64,000 nt of DNA, taken from assembly GCA_963573385.1 (NCBI GenBank), contig CAUYLG010044473.1:44094-108093 (forward strand). Reading direction: 5' to 3'. A model generated the notes under the pieces. That model saw only the letters and a program-made list of their open reading frames with translations, did no database searches and was not told where the DNA came from. Below, piece by piece: positions 58,390 through 64,000 of this stretch; the first letter of the stretch is position 1; the number at the start of each line of letters is the position of its first letter. Source of the stretch: Cacajao melanocephalus (taxonomy: Eukaryota > Chordata > Mammalia > Primates > Pitheciidae). The translations under genes and the position numbers were made by a program.

Positions 58390-58513
58390 CTCATAGAAAC
58401 AAACCAATAATCTGTATATAAGAGCCACAACCATCATTTTCTGCAAGTCTTCCATTGATGTGTCTTCATCTATTTCTTCTATTATATAATGCATAGCAAA
58501 CTTAGAGATATCC
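58390..58513 (-). CDS. FAM8A1: FAM8A1 coding exon 3
   Basis: This 124 bp exon encodes DISKFAMHYIIEEIDEDTS, a short acidic loop, then the second hydrophobic segment MMVVALIYRLLVCFYE. The acceptor is GCATAG and the donor GTAAGC. The split Lys codon joins correctly to exon 2. Confidence 0.95.
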
Positions 58514-58689
58514 CTATGCAAAATAACAGTAAAGAATTAGTTACCCGAATAGTTGTACTGATTTTTTTTCATTAGTGTAAGTCATAAATTTTAATTGAAA
58601 TTCTAAACTAATCTTTAGATTCCCAACCATCTAGTCTCATAAAGCATTCATTAATCAACAAATAAGCTGCATTATCGTGAGCAGACACT

Positions 58690-59445
<756 letters not shown>

Positions 59446-59451
59446 AAAATG

Positions 59452-59750
59452 GGCCAGGTGCAGTGGCTTATGCTTGTAATCTCAGCACTTTGGGAGGCTG
59501 AGGCAGGAGAATCATTTGAGCCCAGGAATTTGAGAACACCCTAGGCAACACAGGGAGACCCTATCACTATAAAAAAATTTTTTTTTTAATTAGCTAGGCA
59601 TGGTGGCGCATGCCTGTGGTCCCAGCTCCTTGTGAGGCTGCGGTGGGAGTATTACTTGGGCACAGGAGATCATGGCTGCAGTGAGCCACAATTGTACTAC
59701 TGCACTGCAGCCTGAGTGACAGAGAAAGACCCTGTCTCAAAAAAAGAAAA
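59452..59750 (+). mobile_element. Alu, antisense to FAM8A1
   Basis: A full, fairly old dimer. Confidence 0.93.
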
Positions 59751-59864
59751 ATGGTGTGGCAGTGAGGAGGTCTGGGATTGAAAGCTATTCAGAAAATTGA
59801 ACATAAAGGAGTTAGTATTTCACTGGATGTACAGTGAGGTGAGAGAGGGAGGAATCACAGTTAA

Positions 59865-60125
59865 CACTCAGGTTCTGGCAAGGACCCTAAAATTTGACTG
59901 CATAGGTTTGTATCTTGACTCTGTCACTTCCTACCTTTGTAACATTTTAAGTTCTGGGCTCAACTTTTCAAAAACCCAAATTTCAAACTCTATAAAATGG
60001 AGGTATTAATCTCAGCAACTCATCTTGGTATGAAGATTAAATAAGAATCCATATGAAGAAGCGAGCAAGCTCAATAAACAGCATATAGAAAGTACTCAGG
60101 AAGTGATAACTGCTATTATGATTAC
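59865..60125 (+). mobile_element. MIR element
   Basis: MIR-like phrases include atcttgactctgtcacttcc, tctataaaatggaggtatta and agctcaataaacagcatata. It is interrupted or diverged in the middle. Confidence 0.65.
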
Positions 60126-60343
60126 TGTTCATCTGGAAGGATCACTCAAATAAATGTCTCACTTTGAAGTTCACTTGGGACTTGCCCCACAGTATAAGCA
60201 ATCCCATTTGGAAACGTCATCTAGTTGATTATTAATTCACCTACCAAAAGCTCTTTATACCTTGTCTTTAGAGACTCCACAAGATAGCAAGAGGGAACAG
60301 GACAGGGACAGGTAAATTAGTTCCTGGCCTAAAAGAACTGTTG

Positions 60344-60681
<338 letters not shown>

Positions 60682-60906
60682 TTACCTATTTTTGATAGGT
60701 GAGATTCCCACACATCTTACAGAATTCAGTAGAAATTTTTAGTTATTTCTTAAATCAACAAGAAAACCATAAATCTGACAAAGCTCTCATAAAGAAATCA
60801 TGACACTGACAAGCTCATTATCCATATAGTCTCGTGTAGACAAACAATGTAACAATAGTTTTAAACAGCAGAAATAAAAACCTTTCTGCAAATGTCCTCA
60901 ACTTAC

Positions 60907-61027
60907 TTTATCCCACTGAGGTGCATAATGCTTAAGACAATGGTTGCTTTTATAAAGAAGAGAATAAAGAAATCCACCATCTCTGCCATAAATCTGTGGG
61001 CCAAGGATGGAATAACATATTCTCTGC
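60907..61027 (-). CDS. FAM8A1: FAM8A1 coding exon 2
   Basis: This 121 bp exon encodes REYVIPSLAHRFMAEMVDFF followed by the rest of the first hydrophobic segment (ILFFIKATIVLS). The RF...E-D pattern is the start of the RDD domain, named for conserved Arg and Asp residues. The acceptor is TTTACAG and the donor GTAAGT. Confidence 0.95.
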
Positions 61028-61279
61028 CTGTAAATTAAAAAAAAAAAAAAAAAGAAGTTAGAGAAAACTAATCATTTCACTAAGCCTTGGAACACAAGCC
61101 ATGTAAGGAATCCGTAAAGAAAGTCAAGGTACAACTTAATAAAAAAATATAACCCTGCAGCAACTATTGATATTGATTCCACCAAGAATCCATGTTATTA
61201 AAATAGAGTAACTACTCCACTATTTACCAAACTTAAAGTTTGCTTTCCTAACTTTAACGTTTAAAAATTGATTTCACAC

Positions 61280-61558
61280 AGCTGGGTGCAGTGACTCACA
61301 TCTGTAATCCCAGTACTTTGGGAGGCCAAGGCAGGCGGATTGCTTGAAGCCAGGAGTTCGAGACCAGTCTGGCCCTGGCCAACATGGCGAAACCCCGTCT
61401 CAACAACAAATAAAATTAGCCGGGCATGGTGGCACATGCCTAGCTACTAGGGAAGCTGAAGTGGCAGGATGGCTTGAACCTGGGAGGCGGAGGTTGCAGC
61501 GAGCCAAGATTGCGCCACTGCACTATCCAACCTGGGCAATAGAGCCAAACCTCGTCCT
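61280..61558 (+). mobile_element. Alu, antisense to FAM8A1
   Basis: A full copy with a short deletion at the start of the right arm. Confidence 0.93.
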
Positions 61559-62459
61559 CCACACATCCCCCCCCTCAAAAGAGGGATGTCACAGATAAAT
61601 CTGATTAGAGTACCCAAAAAATTTCACTAAGAACTCTATTGAGAATCCAAGTGATCACATCTAAGTGACAGAAAATTGATTTTAGTACAAATCAAAGTTA
61701 TACATTGGCAATTAGTATAAAGTAAATCCCTGTAACCCCTATTTGTTTAGTTTGTTTTGCTTTCTCTAAAATAAACCCTACAAATATCAATCTGTCTTCC
61801 TAAATTCTGCTGGGATCAGAGGCATCAAGTAGTTCTTGTCTCTTCTATCTGTGGCTAAATAAACGAAAAGTCTAATAGCTTAAATAGTAAACTGATTCAA
61901 AATATTCTAGTTCACACACACGAGCAAAAACAATTACACAATATACAAGATCAATAAGCCAGGGCTTCTCGATCAAATGAAGTGAAGCTTTGACCCAATC
62001 AAAGTTTCCTAACTCCACTCCTATCCATGTCAATCTCCTTTTATGTCCGTTCGGTTCCACTGTCCTAAGTAGCCAATGTCTGAATAATTTCCAGCATTAA
62101 CAGTTGAGCCCCTCCAAAAGCGGGTTTGCCATCTACGAGTTTAGCTTTGGACTTCACTCTGCAGAGCGTGAAAACCAAAGGAAGAGGATGGTTTGAAGAG
62201 CAATTTCTTTCCACATAGAAACAACTAGTCCCCATGAGTAAGGGAATCAATTCGGAGTGCCAGGTCTAAAGGAAGAAGAAACTATTGCCTCCTTGTACAT
62301 TTTGGGAATTTAGGGCCTGGACAAACGATAGCCAGTGCACGGGCAGGATCGCTAATCGCAGTAGCAGCAGCAGTGACAGGTCTAAAAAACGTGCCAGCTC
62401 TACCCACGGGCCCCTGAGGATCCTTCTACTCCGCCCAGCCTCCAGCTCGCGCGTCTCAC
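61559..62459 (-). other. FAM8A1 intron 1, proximal part
   Basis: About 0.9 kb between the exon 1 donor and the first intronic Alu. The GC content falls quickly away from exon 1. Small ORFs here are not supported as genes. Confidence 0.6.
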
Positions 62460-63168
62460 CTGCCTGCTGCCTGGTCTCGCTCGGGCTTCGCGAAGGGGCT
62501 GCGGATCCTACCCTCGTCACTGGAGTGGCCCGGACCGACGACTGCACTTGAGCCCGGGGTCCCAGGTTCGCGACTGGAGCAGGGGTGCTGAGGCCGGCAG
62601 CTGTCCCCGGGTCGGGCCCCGCAGCCCCGGGGCTCAGGAAGTAGAAGGGGTTGTAATAGCCCAGCAGCGGGGCCGGCGGCAGCGCCGTGGCCTGGGGGAC
62701 TGCAGCGCCGCCCGAGGGGAAGCTCTGCGGGGACGGCTGGGGGCTGCAGTAGGCGGGGAAGGTGGCCAGGCCGCTGTGCCAGGTGAGGTAGCCGCAGTAG
62801 GACTGCCACAGCCACTCGTGCACTTGCCGGGAGTACTCACGCGCGCTCAGCCGCGCCGCTCTCTCCCGCGGCGCCCCGGCCTCGGGCGCCTCGCAGCCCG
62901 CCTGCTCGGGCGGCCCTGCACCGGAGCCGGAGGCCGCCTCCCCGCGCTTCCCAAGCTCGGGCGGCGGCTCTGATTCGTAAGCGGCGGCAGCTGCGAGGCC
63001 CGGAGCTGTGGGCCGGCCCGGGGCCTGGGGTTCGGCCTGGGGGTCGTCGCGGGGGCATGGGACGGCGGCGGTAGGAGGCCCTCTCAGGGAAGGGACCGGC
63101 TCGTGGTCCCCTTCGCCGTCGTCCTGCCCAGGAGGGCGGCCTCGGGCTTCCTCGGGCCCCTCTGCCAT
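62460..63168 (-). CDS. FAM8A1: FAM8A1 coding exon 1
   Basis: This 709 bp exon runs from an ATG in a strong Kozak context (ACGATGG, reading MAEGPEEARG) to the donor GTGAGA. The 236 residues are Pro/Ala/Gly rich and probably disordered, with a conserved core RLSAREYSRQVHEWLWQSYC and an aromatic patch YYNPFYFLSPG. The open frame runs further upstream without a stop, but this ATG matches the family start. The exon lies wholly in the CpG island, which explains long shadow ORFs in other frames. Confidence 0.95.
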
Positions 63169-63480
63169 CGTCGCCCCAGCAGCACCCTCCGCCGTACCTG
63201 TCACTGCTCCGTCTTCCTCCCCCAACCGCCCCTCCCCAACAGCTCCGTCGCTACCGCCGCAGCCGCAGGCGTAGGCGTCAACAATCCCCGGCCGGAAGCG
63301 GAAGCCCCGCCCCGAAGCGGAAGCCCCGCCCCGCAGGAGCGTCGCCCGCCGCCGGGCGGAGCTGGGAAAAGAGGGCGGGGAGATGTGGCTGCAGTCCCGG
63401 GTTGGGTCTCCGGTTCCGTCCCTGGTAGTAGCTGGCTGGTCGGCTGAGACCAGACCGTCGTCGTTCCCCCGCCTCCATTT
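62470..63480 (-). promoter_or_regulatory. FAM8A1: CpG-island promoter of FAM8A1
   Basis: This is about 1 kb of CpG-dense, GC-rich sequence covering exon 1 and its upstream flank, sharply different from the AT-rich surroundings. It contains repeated GC boxes and ETS-type GGAA sites around 63,290-63,335. No TATA box stands out, so a dispersed housekeeping-type start is likely. Confidence 0.88.
63298..63335. repeat. Tandem 19 bp ETS/GC-box repeat in promoter
   Basis: There are two copies of a 19 bp unit (gcggaagccccgccccg plus aa or ca), head to tail. Each joins a GGAAG ETS-type site to a CCCCGCCCC Sp1/KLF-type box. The repeat lies about 130-170 bp upstream of the FAM8A1 ATG, near the expected start of transcription. 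Confidence 0.8.
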
Positions 63481-63744
63481 TGCAGCTTTAAGTCTCTGGC
63501 CTGAGGACTCTCTGTATGTTCCTTTGGGGTTGGACGTAGGTTGTCCTGGGAGAAACAGCAGATGGATGAGGAGCATTTCTGAGACAGGTCTCAGGGCCGG
63601 CGCAGCGTTTTCTGTTGCAGAACCGCGACTGTTGTTTTGGGCTCCAGGCTAGCGGTTGGTTGCTTGTGTTCATTCCAGTTAACCATTAGTACTCGAGAAG
63701 GTGGCACAGAATACATCTATCCCCTTAGAGGATAAGAGACTTAG
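63481..63744. other. Upstream flank of FAM8A1
   Basis: This 260 bp stretch lies between the CpG island and an L1 fragment. Short ORFs here lack family features. I see no gene or repeat. Confidence 0.5.
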
Positions 63745-64000
63745 ACTCGCACACAATAGTGGGAGACTTTAACGTTACACTGTCAATATTAGACAGATCA
63801 GCGGGATAGAAAATTAACAAGGATATCTAGGACTTGAACTCAGACCTGGAACAAGTAAAAACAAATATTTACAGAACTCTCCACCCCAAATCCACAAAAC
63901 ATACACTTTTCTCAGTATCACATTACACCTATTTTAAAAGTGACCACATAATTGGAAGTAAATCACTCCTCAGCAATTGCATAGCATTTCACAGGTTTAA
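63745..64000 (+). mobile_element. L1 ORF2 fragment (endonuclease region), cut by window end
   Basis: The sequence matches the sense strand of L1 ORF2 in the endonuclease region, including the TGGGAGACTTTAAC motif and GGATATCTAGGACTTGAACTC-like segments. It is diverged and without a long ORF. Confidence 0.85.

Noticed and set aside
62548..62973. Long + strand ORFs across the FAM8A1 CpG island
   Set aside because: They are shadows of the GC-rich FAM8A1 exon 1 on the other strand; the products are low-complexity and match no family.

Overview
This window is nuclear DNA from a simian primate. The evidence is the dense set of Alu dimers (including S-type copies), antisense L1 LINE fragments, a primate Hsmar1 mariner element, and two human-like multi-exon genes with GT-AG introns. 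It matches the tail-to-tail NUP153/FAM8A1 locus (human chromosome 6p22.3), read so that NUP153 is on the + strand. Several residues in the NUP153 repeat domain differ from the human protein as I remember it, so I infer a non-human simian, possibly a New World monkey. That species call is tentative.

Positions 1 to about 49,915 hold the 3' part of NUP153. There are 17 coding exons (about 1,189 codons, all in one open frame) and a 1.06 kb 3' UTR ending at an AATAAA signal. The exons encode the middle linker region, four RanBP2-type zinc fingers (three in one exon, the fourth in the next) and the large FG-repeat domain with its basic C-terminus. The promoter and N-terminal exons lie outside the window, to the left.

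Positions about 52,240 to 63,300 hold all of FAM8A1 on the - strand. It has five coding exons (412 residues), a long 3' UTR and a CpG-island promoter. It encodes an RDD-domain membrane protein of the ER. The two genes converge, with about 2.3 kb between their polyadenylation signals. The last 0.6 kb is upstream flank ending in an L1 ORF2 fragment.

Most of the rest is intron filled with transposable elements: about 45 Alu copies or monomers, L1 fragments on both strands, MIR/L2 remnants, a near full-length Hsmar1 with an Alu nested in it, two MER30-like hAT elements, an ERV1-type LTR remnant and a U6 snRNA pseudogene joined to an L1. The most interesting structures are the U6-L1 chimera (43,985-46,140), a 123 bp duplication of Alu plus unique flank between 31.1 kb and 28.8 kb, and a 26 bp templated insertion inside the L1. 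I saw no new biological system; the novelty is in how the repeats and small rearrangements are put together.
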